NCBI GenBank assembly: GCA_963761735.1 | Contig: CAVXHQ010000003.1 | Coordinates: forward strand, 372,001-436,000 | Reading direction: 5' to 3' | Source: CAVXHQ01 sp963761735 | GTDB taxonomy: Bacteria; Pseudomonadota; Alphaproteobacteria; Rhodobacterales; Rhodobacteraceae | DNA: 64,000 nt | The notes under the pieces: model-generated | The model's input: the letters and a program-made list of their open reading frames with translations, nothing else | The model's database searches: none | Told to the model about the DNA's origin: nothing | Program-made: the position numbers and the translations under genes | Shown here: positions 25,189 to 33,932 of the stretch, in pieces | Position numbering within the stretch: the stretch's first letter is position 1 | How the letters are laid out: every line of letters starts with the position of its first letter

Positions 25189-26271
25189 ATGTCCCAGATA
25201 ACCGCCGCCGTCTGCCACAGCTTCGGCGCACCGCTGACACTCGAACAGGTGACGCTGCGCGCGCCGGGCGCAGGCGAGATCGAGGTGACGCTGGGCGCTG
25301 TCGCCGTGTGCCATTCGGATATCTCCTTTGCCGCCGGTCTGTGGGGCGGCGTTCTGCCCGCGGTCTATGGCCACGAGGCGGCGGGAACGGTGACAGCGGC
25401 GGGTCCGGGCGTCACCGCCGCAGCACCTGGTGACCGGGTCGTGGTGACGCTGATCCGTGCCTGTGGTGACTGTGCGCCCTGCTGCGCGGGCAAACCCACC
25501 CTCTGCGCCACGCCCCGCGACACCGACAACGGCCCGCTCAGCCTGTCGGACGGTGGCAGGTTGCATCAGGCCATGGCCTGCGGCGCCTTCGCGCAAAAGG
25601 TTGTCGTGGACGCAAGCCAGATCGCCACAATCCCCGACACGGTCCCGTTCGACGTGGCCTGCCTGCTTGCCTGCGGGGTGATCACCGGCGTCGGCGCCGT
25701 GGTGAACACCGCCGCCCTGCGGCCCGGTCAGGACGCGGTCGTGATCGGCGCGGGCGGTGTCGGTCTCAACGCCATTCAGGGCGCGCGGCTGGCCGGGGCG
25801 CGTCGGATCGTGGCGGTCGATATGCTGCCGTCGAAACTCGACGTGGCGATGGAATTCGGCGCGACGCATGGCGTCCTGGCCAGTGGTGCGGCCCCCTGGA
25901 ACGATGCGCACGCGGCCCTCGGGCGCGGCGCGGATGCGGTGTTCGTCACCGTCGGTGCGCCTGCCGCTTTCGATGCCGCGATCAGATATCTGGCCCCCGG
26001 CGGTCACGTCATCATCGTCGGCATGCCGCCCGTCGGGGCCACCTCGGCCTATGAGCCGATGAATTTCGCCTCCTATGGGCACGGCATTTCGGGGTCGAGC
26101 ATGGGCGACACCGTGATCCGCCGCGACATCCCCTGGCTGGTCGATCTGTACCTTCAGGGGCGTCTGAAACTCGACGAGCTGATTTCGCGCCGCTGGCGGT
26201 TGTCGGAGATAAACGAGGCCATCGCCGACACCAAAACCGGTGCCGCGCGGCGCAACGTCATCGTTTTCTGA
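25189..26271 (+). CDS. Zinc-dependent alcohol dehydrogenase (class III-like)
   Basis: This 360-aa MDR enzyme has catalytic zinc ligands Cys41 and His62 (VCHSD, GHEAAG) and the structural zinc set Cys92-x2-Cys95-x2-Cys98-x7-Cys106. The third catalytic Cys lies in LACGVITG, and the NAD motif is GAGGVGLNAIQGA. The layout is like S-(hydroxymethyl)glutathione dehydrogenase/class III alcohol dehydrogenases, although shorter. The substrate is uncertain. It is preceded by the 16-bp repeat array, which ends about 80 bp before the start. Confidence 0.88.
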   Translation: MSQITAAVCHSFGAPLTLEQVTLRAPGAGEIEVTLGAVAVCHSDISFAAGLWGGVLPAVYGHEAAGTVTAAGPGVTAAAPGDRVVVTLIRACGDCAPCCAGKPTLCATPRDTDNGPLSLSDGGRLHQAMACGAFAQKVVVDASQIATIPDTVPFDVACLLACGVITGVGAVVNTAALRPGQDAVVIGAGGVGLNAIQGARLAGARRIVAVDMLPSKLDVAMEFGATHGVLASGAAPWNDAHAALGRGADAVFVTVGAPAAFDAAIRYLAPGGHVIIVGMPPVGATSAYEPMNFASYGHGISGSSMGDTVIRRDIPWLVDLYLQGRLKLDELISRRWRLSEINEAIADTKTGAARRNVIVF

Positions 26272-26297
26272 TCCGGCCCCGGCCCGCGCGCCCACAG

Positions 26298-26336
26298 CCA
26301 TCGTCCACTGGCATCGTCCACTGGCATCGTCCGCTA
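26298..26336 (+). repeat. 13-bp tandem repeat at the 3' end of the GNAT gene
   Basis: Three 13-bp units (26298-26310, 26311-26323, 26324-26336) read GCATCGTCCACTG with minor changes. The last unit contains the GNAT stop codon (CTA on this strand), and the preceding coding bases resemble a further unit. Confidence 0.85.
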
Positions 26337-26762
26337 CTGCGCGTCGTCCCAGCCGAAAAACACAGCTGCCGTTTCCTGCCCGCCCATCGCGCGATACAGG
26401 CCCAGCGCGGCGGCGTTATCCGGCTCGGTTCCCAGCCACGCCCCCCGACAGCCGCGCGCCCCGCCGATGTCGATCAGGCACCGGGTCACGGTCCGCCCGA
26501 TGCCCTGGCGCAGGTGGCCGTCACGCGTGCCGACCTCGTTGATGAACAGCGACGGCGGCTTGTCGGGATGCAGGATCACCGTGCCTGTCGCCATCCCCAC
26601 CGCAACGCCGTCCGCATAGGCCAGCACGATCTCGTGCAGCGGGTCATCCAGAAAGGCCCGCGCCCGATCGGCGTCCGGCGGTTGGTCGAAAAGCCCCACG
26701 GGCACCGCCATGAGAAGCGCGACGTCGTCTGGACCGAGCCGCCGATACGTGATCCCTTTCAC
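26334..26762 (-). CDS. GNAT family N-acetyltransferase
   Basis: This 142-aa protein has the GNAT fold, with the acetyl-CoA loop RDGHLRQGIGRTVT (motif A) and the C-terminal NAAALGLYRAMGG. The N-terminal part resembles AAC(3)-I-type aminoglycoside acetyltransferases (FDQPPDADRARAFL), but the substrate cannot be assigned. The GTG at 26762 is supported by GGAGGAGG on the minus strand (26769-26776), six bases upstream. It is divergent from the enolase-superfamily gene with about 28 bp between the starts. Confidence 0.8.
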   Translation of the reverse strand: MKGITYRRLGPDDVALLMAVPVGLFDQPPDADRARAFLDDPLHEIVLAYADGVAVGMATGTVILHPDKPPSLFINEVGTRDGHLRQGIGRTVTRCLIDIGGARGCRGAWLGTEPDNAAALGLYRAMGGQETAAVFFGWDDAQ

Positions 26763-26790
26763 CCGATCCTCCTCCTTGCCGGAATGCACC

Positions 26791-28020
26791 ATGAAGCTAG
26801 ACCATCTCGACATCATCGTCACCGCCCCTCCGGCGCCGGGATGGGGCGGGCGCTATTGGATCCTCGTGAAAGTCACGACCGATACCGGGATCACGGGCTG
26901 GGGCGAATGCTATGCGGCCTCGGTCGGCCCGGTCGCGATGCGTGCGGTGATCGGGGATGTGTTCGCCCGCCACATGCGGGGCGAGGACCCCGCCAATATC
27001 GAGCGCATGTTTCGCCGGGCCTATTCGTCGGGGTTCACCCAGCGGCCCGATCTGACGGTCATGGGCGCGTTTTCGGGCCTCGAAATCGCCTGCTGGGACA
27101 TTCTGGGCCATGCGCGCGGCGTCCCGGTCCACGCCCTGCTGGGCGGCCGCGTGAACGACCGCGTCCGTGCCTACACCTACCTGTATCCGATGGCCCACCA
27201 TCCCCTGCCGGCATTCTGGGTCGATCCCGCCATGGCCGCCGAGGCCGCAGCCGCCCTTGTGGACGATGGCTGGACGGCGGTAAAATTCGATCCCGCCGGT
27301 CCCTATTCCATCCGGGGCGGCCATATGCCCAGCCGCACCGACATCTCGCGTTCCGCCGCCTTTTGCGCCGCGATCCGGGGCGCGGTCGGCGACCGGGCGG
27401 ATCTGCTGTTCGGCACCCATGGCCAGTTTTCCACCGGCGGCGCCATCCGTCTTGCACAGGCCATCGCGCCCTGGGATCCGCTGTGGTTCGAAGAGCCGAT
27501 CCCGCCGGACACCCCGGCCGGGCTGCGCGAGATCGCGAACGCCACCGCCATTCCCATCGCCGTGGGCGAGCGCCTGACGACGAAACACGAGTTCGCGCAG
27601 GCCCTGCACCACGGCGCCCGTATCCTGCAACCGGCGCTGGGGCGCTGCGGCGGGCTGTGGGAGGCCAGAAAGATCGCCACCCTTGCCGAAGTGTACAACG
27701 CCCAGATCGCGCCGCATCTGTATGCCGGGCCGATCGAATGGGCCGCAAACGTGCAACTGGCGGCCGCCACGCCCAACTTTCTGATGGCCGAAACCATCGA
27801 CACCGCGTTTCACCGCGATCTGATCTGCGGCAGCCTGACGGTCACGCGCGGCACGATCGGCGTGCCCGACGCCCCCGGGCTGGGGATCGAGGTGAACGAG
27901 GCCCTCGCCCGCGCGCATCCTTACACCGGTGACGGCCTGCATCTCGACATGACGCAGGCTGAGGTCAGCTATCACGAGGCCAACGTTTTCGAAGGCGGCG
28001 CACCGGCGCCGAAATCCTGA
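26791..28020 (+). CDS. Mandelate racemase/muconate lactonizing enzyme family protein
   Basis: This 409-aa member of the enolase superfamily has the capping domain, then the barrel with WTAVKFDPAGP (KxD/K region), FEEPIPPD (Glu ligand) and AVGERLTT (Glu ligand). The first metal-ligand strand reads LLFGTHGQF where related dehydratases usually have an Asp (DxHG), so one classical ligand seems replaced. It is probably a sugar-acid dehydratase or racemase of the galactonate dehydratase type. The ATG at 26791 was chosen by homology. Confidence 0.8.
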   Translation: MKLDHLDIIVTAPPAPGWGGRYWILVKVTTDTGITGWGECYAASVGPVAMRAVIGDVFARHMRGEDPANIERMFRRAYSSGFTQRPDLTVMGAFSGLEIACWDILGHARGVPVHALLGGRVNDRVRAYTYLYPMAHHPLPAFWVDPAMAAEAAAALVDDGWTAVKFDPAGPYSIRGGHMPSRTDISRSAAFCAAIRGAVGDRADLLFGTHGQFSTGGAIRLAQAIAPWDPLWFEEPIPPDTPAGLREIANATAIPIAVGERLTTKHEFAQALHHGARILQPALGRCGGLWEARKIATLAEVYNAQIAPHLYAGPIEWAANVQLAAATPNFLMAETIDTAFHRDLICGSLTVTRGTIGVPDAPGLGIEVNEALARAHPYTGDGLHLDMTQAEVSYHEANVFEGGAPAPKS

Positions 28021-28064
28021 GTGGCCGGAAAACCGGTTGCCATCGCGCCAGCGCCACTCTAGCG

Positions 28065-28077
28065 TGAACGAAGTTCA
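28065..28077. promoter_or_regulatory. Inverted repeat, candidate operator of the TetR regulator
   Basis: TGAAC-GAA-GTTCA is a perfect 5-bp inverted repeat with a 3-bp spacer, 31 bp before the TetR start at 28109. The size and position suit autoregulation by the downstream TetR protein and possibly control of the lipid operon. Confidence 0.5.
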
Positions 28078-28108
28078 AGACATTGTCATTCCCGTTCCGA
28101 GAGCCCGG

Positions 28109-28714
28109 ATGCCAGAAACCGCCGCCCAGACCCGCCGCCATGCCTTGCGCGAAACGCTGACCGATCTGGCCGAGGCGCAGATCGTCGCCGGTGGCCTCGG
28201 GGCGGTGCGGGCCCGCGATCTGGCGCGCGATGCGGGCTGCGCGCTGGGGGCGATCTACAATGCCGTAGGCGATCTGGGCGAACTGGTACTGGCCGTCAAT
28301 GCGCGCACCTTCGCGCGTCTGGGCGCGCATGTCGCAGGTAACACGCCCGGTGTGGCAGCGCCCGTGGACCGCCTTGTCGCGATGGCGCAGGCCTATCACG
28401 GGTTCGCCGCCGCCAACCACAATCTCTGGCGCGCCCTGTTCGACATCGAACGCGCCCCCGACGAGGCCGCGCCCGACTGGTACCTGACGCGGATGGAGGA
28501 GCTTTTCGCCCTGATCGCGGGCCCGCTGGCCGAGTTGCGCCCCGGTCTCGATGCACCGGACCGCGCCTTGCTGACCCGCGCGCTGTTTTCCGCGGTGCAC
28601 GGCATCGTGCTGCTGTCGCTGGACCGCGCGAGTGCCGGGATACCCTCGGAACAGACCGACCGGATGATCGCGCTGGTCCTGCAAAACCTTGCCACGGACA
28701 CGAACGCCCGATGA
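28109..28714 (+). CDS. TetR/AcrR family transcriptional regulator
   Basis: This 201-aa protein has the N-terminal TetR HTH (VRARDLARDAGCALGAIYNAVGDL) and a divergent helical ligand-binding C-terminal domain of the WHG/TetR_C_33 type. The ATG at 28109 gives the usual spacing before the HTH. A GTG at 28064 is an alternative but would place the candidate operator within the coding region. It overlaps the acyltransferase start by four bases, so it is the first gene of the phospholipid operon and probably controls it. Confidence 0.85.
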   Translation: MPETAAQTRRHALRETLTDLAEAQIVAGGLGAVRARDLARDAGCALGAIYNAVGDLGELVLAVNARTFARLGAHVAGNTPGVAAPVDRLVAMAQAYHGFAAANHNLWRALFDIERAPDEAAPDWYLTRMEELFALIAGPLAELRPGLDAPDRALLTRALFSAVHGIVLLSLDRASAGIPSEQTDRMIALVLQNLATDTNAR

Positions 28715-29430
28715 CCGAATTGCACGCGCCGCCCACATCGCCCTCCGGTCCGGTGCGCCGCATCGCGGCCCATGTTTTCGGCCACGGCATCACGCTCGCC
28801 GCCCGGCTGGTGACGGCAGTGCGCGCCGACTGGGCAGGTTGCGCGCCCGACAACGTGCAGCGCATCTATTACGCCAACCATTCGTCCAACGCCGATCTGC
28901 CGATCATCTGGGCCGTTCTGCCGCCGCGCATCCGCGCCCGCGCACGGCCTGTCGCCGCCGCCGAATACTGGCTGAAAAACCCGTTGCGTGCCTTTATCGG
29001 GCGCGATGTCCTCGACGCCGTGCTGATCGACCGCCGCGCGGAGGTGCGGGGCCCCGACGACGATCCCATCGCCGCGATGACGGATGCGCTGGACGATGGC
29101 GCATCGCTGATCATCTTTCCCGAAGGGCTGCGCAACATGACCGAGGAACGCCTGCTGCCGTTCAAGGCAGGCATCTACAATGTCGCGACCCGCAGGCCCG
29201 ATATCGAATTCGTCCCCGCCTGGATCGAGAATCTGAACCGCATCATGCCAAAGGGTCAGGTGATCCCCGTGCCGCTGATCTGCACAGTCACCTTCGGCGA
29301 GCCGATCACCGTGATCCCGGACGAGGGCAAGGACGCCTTCCTCGAACGCGCCCGTTCCGCCCTGCTGGCCACGGCGCCGCGCAAAGAGGGCCCGACACCG
29401 GTGCCGCAGCCCGCCGAGGCACCGCGATGA
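28711..29430 (+). CDS. 1-acyl-sn-glycerol-3-phosphate acyltransferase family protein
   Basis: This 239-aa PlsC-like protein has the catalytic HX4D motif NHSSNAD (His57, Asp62) and FPEGLRN (substrate binding). It would acylate lysophosphatidic acid or a similar lysolipid. It overlaps the TetR gene by four bases and the next gene (CdsA-like) by four bases, forming a tightly packed operon for phospholipid precursor synthesis distinct from the housekeeping copies expected elsewhere. Confidence 0.85.
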   Translation: MTELHAPPTSPSGPVRRIAAHVFGHGITLAARLVTAVRADWAGCAPDNVQRIYYANHSSNADLPIIWAVLPPRIRARARPVAAAEYWLKNPLRAFIGRDVLDAVLIDRRAEVRGPDDDPIAAMTDALDDGASLIIFPEGLRNMTEERLLPFKAGIYNVATRRPDIEFVPAWIENLNRIMPKGQVIPVPLICTVTFGEPITVIPDEGKDAFLERARSALLATAPRKEGPTPVPQPAEAPR

Positions 29431-30404
29431 CCGGCTCAGATACCGTGCCGATCACCGGCACGGGCAATGCCAGCGATCTGCTGCTTCTGCTCGGCGGCAC
29501 TTTCGCCTTCCTCGCCGTGGCCACCGCCATCGCCTATGTCCTGCGATCGCGCGTGGCGCCCGACCGGTCAAATCCCGCGATCGAAAACCTGATTGCCCGC
29601 ATTCTTGCCTGGTGGACGATGGTCGTGTTCCTCGGCATCGCATTCCTCGCGGGGCGCGCGGGCGTCATCCTGCTGTTCGGCTTTCTGTCCTTCGCCGCCC
29701 TGCGCGAGTTCCTGACGCTGACGACCAAAAACCGCGCCGATCACTGGTCGCTGCTCATAGCGTTCTTCGTCGTCCTGCCGTTTCAGTATTACCTGATCTG
29801 GATCGACTGGTACGGTCTCTATTCCGTCTACATCCCGGTCTATGTCTTCCTGCTTTTGCCGATTTTCACTGCCCTTCGGGGCGACAGCGAAGACTTTTTG
29901 ATCCGCATTTCCGAGACGCAATACGCCCTGATGATCTGCGTCTTCTGCGCGAGTTACGTGCCCGCCCTGCTGACGCTCGACATCCCCGGCTATGCGGGCC
30001 GCGGCGTCCTGCTGATCGCCTGGCTGGTGATCGTGGTGCAGATTTCGGACGTGCTGCAATACGTCTGGGGCAAGCTGATCGGCAAACACAAGATCGCGCC
30101 GAACCTGTCGCCCTCGAAGACCTGGGAAGGCTTCGTCGGCGGCATCCTGTCGGCGACGCTGATCGGCACGTTCCTGTTCTGGATCACGCCGTTTTCACCG
30201 GGATACGCCTTCCTCATGGCCCTCGCCGTGACGCTCATGGGGTTTTTCGGCGGTCTCGTGATGTCGGCGATCAAACGCGACCGGGGCATCAAGGACTGGG
30301 GCCACCTGATCGCGGGCCACGGCGGGTTCATCGACCGGCTGGATTCCGTGGTCTTTGCCGCGCCGATTTTCTTTCACCTTACCCGCTATGGCTGGTCGGT
30401 CTGA
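29427..30404 (+). CDS. Phosphatidate cytidylyltransferase (CdsA-like)
   Basis: This 325-aa integral membrane protein makes CDP-diacylglycerol from phosphatidate and CTP. It has about eight membrane helices and the CdsA C-terminal signature (SAIKRDRGIKDWG, then HGGFIDRLDS). The segment SPSKTWEGFVGG is also family-typical. The start overlaps the acyltransferase stop (ATGA). The pairing with a CDP-alcohol phosphatidyltransferase two genes on is reminiscent of the ynbAB arrangement in E. coli. Confidence 0.9.
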   Translation: MTGSDTVPITGTGNASDLLLLLGGTFAFLAVATAIAYVLRSRVAPDRSNPAIENLIARILAWWTMVVFLGIAFLAGRAGVILLFGFLSFAALREFLTLTTKNRADHWSLLIAFFVVLPFQYYLIWIDWYGLYSVYIPVYVFLLLPIFTALRGDSEDFLIRISETQYALMICVFCASYVPALLTLDIPGYAGRGVLLIAWLVIVVQISDVLQYVWGKLIGKHKIAPNLSPSKTWEGFVGGILSATLIGTFLFWITPFSPGYAFLMALAVTLMGFFGGLVMSAIKRDRGIKDWGHLIAGHGGFIDRLDSVVFAAPIFFHLTRYGWSV

Positions 30405-30424
30405 CAATGCGCGCAGCCCCCCGG

Positions 30425-30460
30425 TTTTTCCTGCCGGAAATACTCCCCCCGGAGGGTCCG
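30425..30460 (+). repeat. Dispersed 3'-flank element, copy B
   Basis: T5-CCTGCC followed by GGAAATACTCC-CCCC-GGAGG begins 20 bp after the CdsA-like stop codon and aligns with copy A at 19473-19509 at most positions. Confidence 0.6.
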
Positions 30461-30492
30461 TCCTGCGCCGCGTGCACCGCCCGACGGCCCGC

Positions 30493-30891
30493 ATGACAAC
30501 CGTGCAGCGCCTTGCCCGGTCCAGCCCCGTCCACGGCGCCTTCGCCGCCCTGATGCTCGGCGGCTGGGCGGTTTTCGCCAACGCCGCGCACCCCTGGCCG
30601 GCACCGCTGATCGCGGGCCTCGTGCAGGGCGCGCTGTCGGCCTGTATCGCCCTCGGCCAGAAGGCGATCATCGAGCGGACCCTTGCCCGCATCACCCCCA
30701 CCCGAACCGGCGCGACCGTCTGGCCGGTCCTGATCTCGGGCACGTTCTCGCTTGTCGTGATCGTGACGCTTCACACCCTCGCCCGCACACCGGAATTGCT
30801 TGCCACGATTTCGCTGCCATGGACGATGGGCCTGATCTATTCGACGCTCTACACGCTGACCCTGCAACGCCAGTCAAAGGTGCCGCGATGA
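30493..30891 (+). CDS. Small membrane protein of the lipid operon
   Basis: This 132-aa protein has four predicted hydrophobic segments (about residues 14-32, 38-58, 77-97 and 105-122). I do not recognise a named family. It starts 88 bp after the CdsA-like gene, with the dispersed element in between, and overlaps the CDP-alcohol phosphatidyltransferase by four bases. Its position between CdsA-like and CDP-alcohol transferase genes suggests a membrane-lipid role. Confidence 0.65.
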   Translation: MTTVQRLARSSPVHGAFAALMLGGWAVFANAAHPWPAPLIAGLVQGALSACIALGQKAIIERTLARITPTRTGATVWPVLISGTFSLVVIVTLHTLARTPELLATISLPWTMGLIYSTLYTLTLQRQSKVPR

Positions 30892-31538
30892 CTCTTCGGA
30901 ACCGCCGCCCGATTGCCGCCCGGTCGCTTGGCTGGATCCGCGCGCTGGCCGCACGGCTGGCGGACAGCGCCGTGACGCCCAATCAGATCTCGCAGGCGTC
31001 GATGCTTTTTGCGCTCGTCGCCTGCGTCACGTTCTGGACGGCGTCAGAGGTCGGCACGACCTTGCGGGTGCCGCTTTTGCTGCTTGCCGCACTGGCCGTT
31101 CAGGGACGGCTGCTGTGCAACCTGCTCGACGGGATGGTCGCGGTCGAGGGCGGCAAATCCTCGGCCACGGGACCGTTCTGGAACGAGGCGCCGGACCGGA
31201 TCGCCGACGTCCTCATTCTGTGGGGTCTGGGTCTGGCCGCTGGCATGCCGATCGTCGGCCTGCTTGCCGGGGCGGCGGCTGTCGGCACCGCCTATCTGCG
31301 TGAACTGGGCCGCTCCGAAGGAATGGCGCCGGATTTCGGCGGGCCGCTGGCAAAACCGCAACGCATGGCCGTGGCAACCGGGGCGCCGGTACTGGCGGCC
31401 CTGGGTCTGATTTTTGGCGCTGTGCCGCTGGCGGATCTGATCCTTGCGACGGGTATCTGGGTGATCCTTGCCGGAACGGCGGCGACCGTCGTTCTGCGGT
31501 CCCGGCGGCTTGTGATGCACCTGTCACGGCGCGGCTAG
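30888..31538 (+). CDS. CDP-alcohol phosphatidyltransferase family protein
   Basis: This 216-aa membrane enzyme would transfer a phosphatidyl group from CDP-diacylglycerol to an alcohol. The signature is a variant of DGx2ARx8Gx3Dx3D. Here DGMVAVEGG carries Val for the Arg and has a longer spacing to the second Asp pair (EAPDRIAD). About five membrane helices are predicted. The ATG at 30888 overlaps the preceding stop. The acceptor alcohol is unknown. Confidence 0.78.
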   Translation: MTLRNRRPIAARSLGWIRALAARLADSAVTPNQISQASMLFALVACVTFWTASEVGTTLRVPLLLLAALAVQGRLLCNLLDGMVAVEGGKSSATGPFWNEAPDRIADVLILWGLGLAAGMPIVGLLAGAAAVGTAYLRELGRSEGMAPDFGGPLAKPQRMAVATGAPVLAALGLIFGAVPLADLILATGIWVILAGTAATVVLRSRRLVMHLSRRG

Positions 31539-31560
31539 AAGGGTGCGATGATCGGCGAAA

Positions 31561-31595
31561 CCCGGCAGGCGCCGCGTCGGATCCGGCCTGCCGGG
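31561..31595. terminator. Long-stem hairpin between convergent genes
   Basis: CCCGGCAGG and CCTGCCGGG are perfect 9-bp arms with a 17-nt loop. There is no T tract. It lies between the CDP-alcohol transferase and the AI-2E-type permease and may terminate both transcripts. Confidence 0.45.
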
Positions 31596-31616
31596 CGCAT
31601 CCGCCGATGTCGCCTC

Positions 31617-32975
31617 TCAGGCGCCCGACCCGGAAGTTTCTTGCGGTTCCACCGCCGTATCCGCCTCGATCTGCTCTTGCCGGTAAAGGCCGCTGCCCCG
31701 GATCGACAGCCCCCAGATCAGGACCGGGATCGCCACGATCGCACCGATCGGCCCCCACAGCCACATCCAGAACACGAGGCTCAGGAAAACCGCCAGTGGG
31801 TTCACGGCCATCCGCTGCCCGACAAGGGCGGGGGTCAGAAACTGGCCTTCGGTGGCATTCATGCCCAGATACAGCGCGGCGGGCACGAAACTCATCGCGC
31901 CGTCAAAGGCCACATCACCGCCGACAAGCAGCGCCATGCCCAGAAAGATCGGCCCCAGATACAGGATATAGTTCAGCATAAACGCCGCCAGACCCCAGAA
32001 CAGCGGCACCGGCATGCCGATGGCCTTCATCGCGATGGCCACCAGAATGCCGAAGACCGCGTTGATCGCCGTGATCGTCAACAGGTATTTCGACACCCGC
32101 CGTTCAGCGCGCCGGAAATCGTTCACCTCCAGGGTGCCGATGGCAGCGGCGGCCCAGCCATAGGTCTGCGCACGGGTCAGCAAAAAGAAATACAGCGTGC
32201 CCGCGAAAATCAGGAACGACGACAGGACCTGCGGCGCCAGAAAGAGCGCGTCGGTCACCGAGGGCAGGCCAACGTCGTCTTCTGCCACCGGCACTAACGC
32301 AACCCCGGCTGCGGCCGACGTTTCGGGCGCCACCGCATCGGCCACGTCCTGCGCGATCTCTTCCGCTCCGGTAAGCATCTCGCGCGCTGCGTCGATACTG
32401 CCGCGCAGTTCACGCCAGATCAACGGTGCCCGCTCGATCGCCATGCGGATATAGGGCTCGAATACAAGGACGATGGCCACAATGCCCAGCATCACGCAGG
32501 ACACCGTCAGAAACGCCGACAGCGACGGGCGCAGACTCCGCCTGTCCCAGAAATCCGACACCGGCGACAGCACCACCCCGAGGATCAGTGCGACCAGCAC
32601 GGGCGCCGCGATTACCTGACCGATCCAGAGTGCGGCGATCAGCCCGAGGAGCGCGAGCAGTGCGAGGGACGTCGACTGCACCGTGCGCGCGCCTGCAGCG
32701 CCGATGTGAGACAAATCGTCTGGTGCGCTGCCTTTGGTTGGCGGCGGTGTTGGCGATGAAGCACCCGCGCGCGGCGGTTTATCGTCTCCGGAAGGTGATT
32801 TGGCTTCATCGGGAATCGGCTTGGCGTCCCTTTCGGGCGGTTCAGACAACACGGCGCCCCTTCGAGGCGACCCGGTCCGTGCAGGCGTGTCGGGCATCCG
32901 TCTCTCCTGAACAGTACAACTCGACATGTCCGGTATATCAACCGACACATCGGCCATTGGTTCCGACATCGTCAT
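31617..32975 (-). CDS. AI-2E/PerM family transporter
   Basis: This protein of about 452 aa has a long Pro/Ser/Asp-rich cytosolic N-terminus of roughly 100 residues and then seven to eight membrane helices of the AI-2E transporter (PerM/TqsA) family. The C-terminal part (YLGPIFLGMALLV, ALYLGMNATEGQFLTPALVG) is family-typical. It ends in a charged tail. The start is uncertain between 33023, 32975 and later Met codons. Transported substrate is unknown. It is divergent from the FAH hydrolase. Confidence 0.8.
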   Translation of the reverse strand: MTMSEPMADVSVDIPDMSSCTVQERRMPDTPARTGSPRRGAVLSEPPERDAKPIPDEAKSPSGDDKPPRAGASSPTPPPTKGSAPDDLSHIGAAGARTVQSTSLALLALLGLIAALWIGQVIAAPVLVALILGVVLSPVSDFWDRRSLRPSLSAFLTVSCVMLGIVAIVLVFEPYIRMAIERAPLIWRELRGSIDAAREMLTGAEEIAQDVADAVAPETSAAAGVALVPVAEDDVGLPSVTDALFLAPQVLSSFLIFAGTLYFFLLTRAQTYGWAAAAIGTLEVNDFRRAERRVSKYLLTITAINAVFGILVAIAMKAIGMPVPLFWGLAAFMLNYILYLGPIFLGMALLVGGDVAFDGAMSFVPAALYLGMNATEGQFLTPALVGQRMAVNPLAVFLSLVFWMWLWGPIGAIVAIPVLIWGLSIRGSGLYRQEQIEADTAVEPQETSGSGA

Positions 32976-33092
32976 CCGCACGCGCAACGGTGGATAAATC
33001 CCGTCACAGATCGGCAATTGCACCCTTTGCCGTCATTGGCGATAGTGCGGGCGCGCCGGGCTGTACGGCGCCAGCAACACCCGAGGGACGAA

Positions 33093-33932
33093 ATGAAACT
33101 TTGCCGTATCCGCACGACCACGGGCGTACGCCCTGCCCTGATCGACGAGGACGGTCGCGCGCGCGACCTGTCGGCGCATCTGCGCGATATCGGTGCGACA
33201 GATCTGTCGGACGATGCCCTGGCAAGCGTGCGCGGGATCTCTCCCCAGAGCCTGCCGGTGATCGAAGGCGAATACGCCACGATCCTGAACGATATCCGCC
33301 GGATATTCTGCATCGGCCTGAACTATTCCGACCACGCCGCCGAAAGCGGCCTGCCGGTGCCCGAACAGCCGATCCTGTTCATGAAGGTTTGTCCCGCCAC
33401 CGGCGCCAACGATCCGGTGACGATCCCGAAGGATTCCGAGAAATCCGACTGGGAGGTCGAGCTGGGCGTCGTCATCGGCAAGGAGGCACGGCATGTGACC
33501 GAGGCGGACGCGCTGTCCCATGTCGCGGGCTATTGCGTCGTCAACGACCTGTCCGAACGCGCGTTTCAGACGGAAAGGGGCGGCCAGTGGGTAAAGGGCA
33601 AATCCTGCGACACCTTCGCCCCCATCGGCCCCTGGCTGGTAACGCGTGACGATGTGCCAAACCCGCAAAAACTGGACATGTGGCTCGACGTGAACGGCGA
33701 AAAACGCCAGCGCGGCACGACGGAAACGATGATTTTTCCGGTCGCGCACATCATCTCGTACCTCAGCCGGTTCCTGACGCTTGTGCCGGGCGACGTCATC
33801 ACCACCGGCACCCCACCGGGCGTCGGCATGGGAATGAAACCGCCGACATACCTGAAGGCCGGCGATGTCATGACCCTCGGGATCGACGGGCTGGGCGAGC
33901 AGCGGCAGGACACGGTCGCCTACGCGGACTGA
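33093..33932 (+). CDS. Fumarylacetoacetate hydrolase family protein
   Basis: This 279-aa protein has the FAH fold, with metal-binding acidic residues in DWEVELGVVIGKEA and VVNDLSER, and the C-terminal ITTGTPPGVGMG loop. Family members hydrolyse acylpyruvates, ureidoglycolate or 2-keto-3-deoxy-sugar lactones. The substrate cannot be fixed here. The ATG at 33093 (MKLCRIRTTTG) is the family-like start. Its stop lies in a hairpin shared with the next gene's ribosome binding site. Confidence 0.85.
   Translation: MKLCRIRTTTGVRPALIDEDGRARDLSAHLRDIGATDLSDDALASVRGISPQSLPVIEGEYATILNDIRRIFCIGLNYSDHAAESGLPVPEQPILFMKVCPATGANDPVTIPKDSEKSDWEVELGVVIGKEARHVTEADALSHVAGYCVVNDLSERAFQTERGGQWVKGKSCDTFAPIGPWLVTRDDVPNPQKLDMWLDVNGEKRQRGTTETMIFPVAHIISYLSRFLTLVPGDVITTGTPPGVGMGMKPPTYLKAGDVMTLGIDGLGEQRQDTVAYAD

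Noticed and set aside
31595..31616. A T-tract terminator for the lipid operon.
   Set aside because: The hairpin at 31561-31595 has no T run; only the stem is supported.
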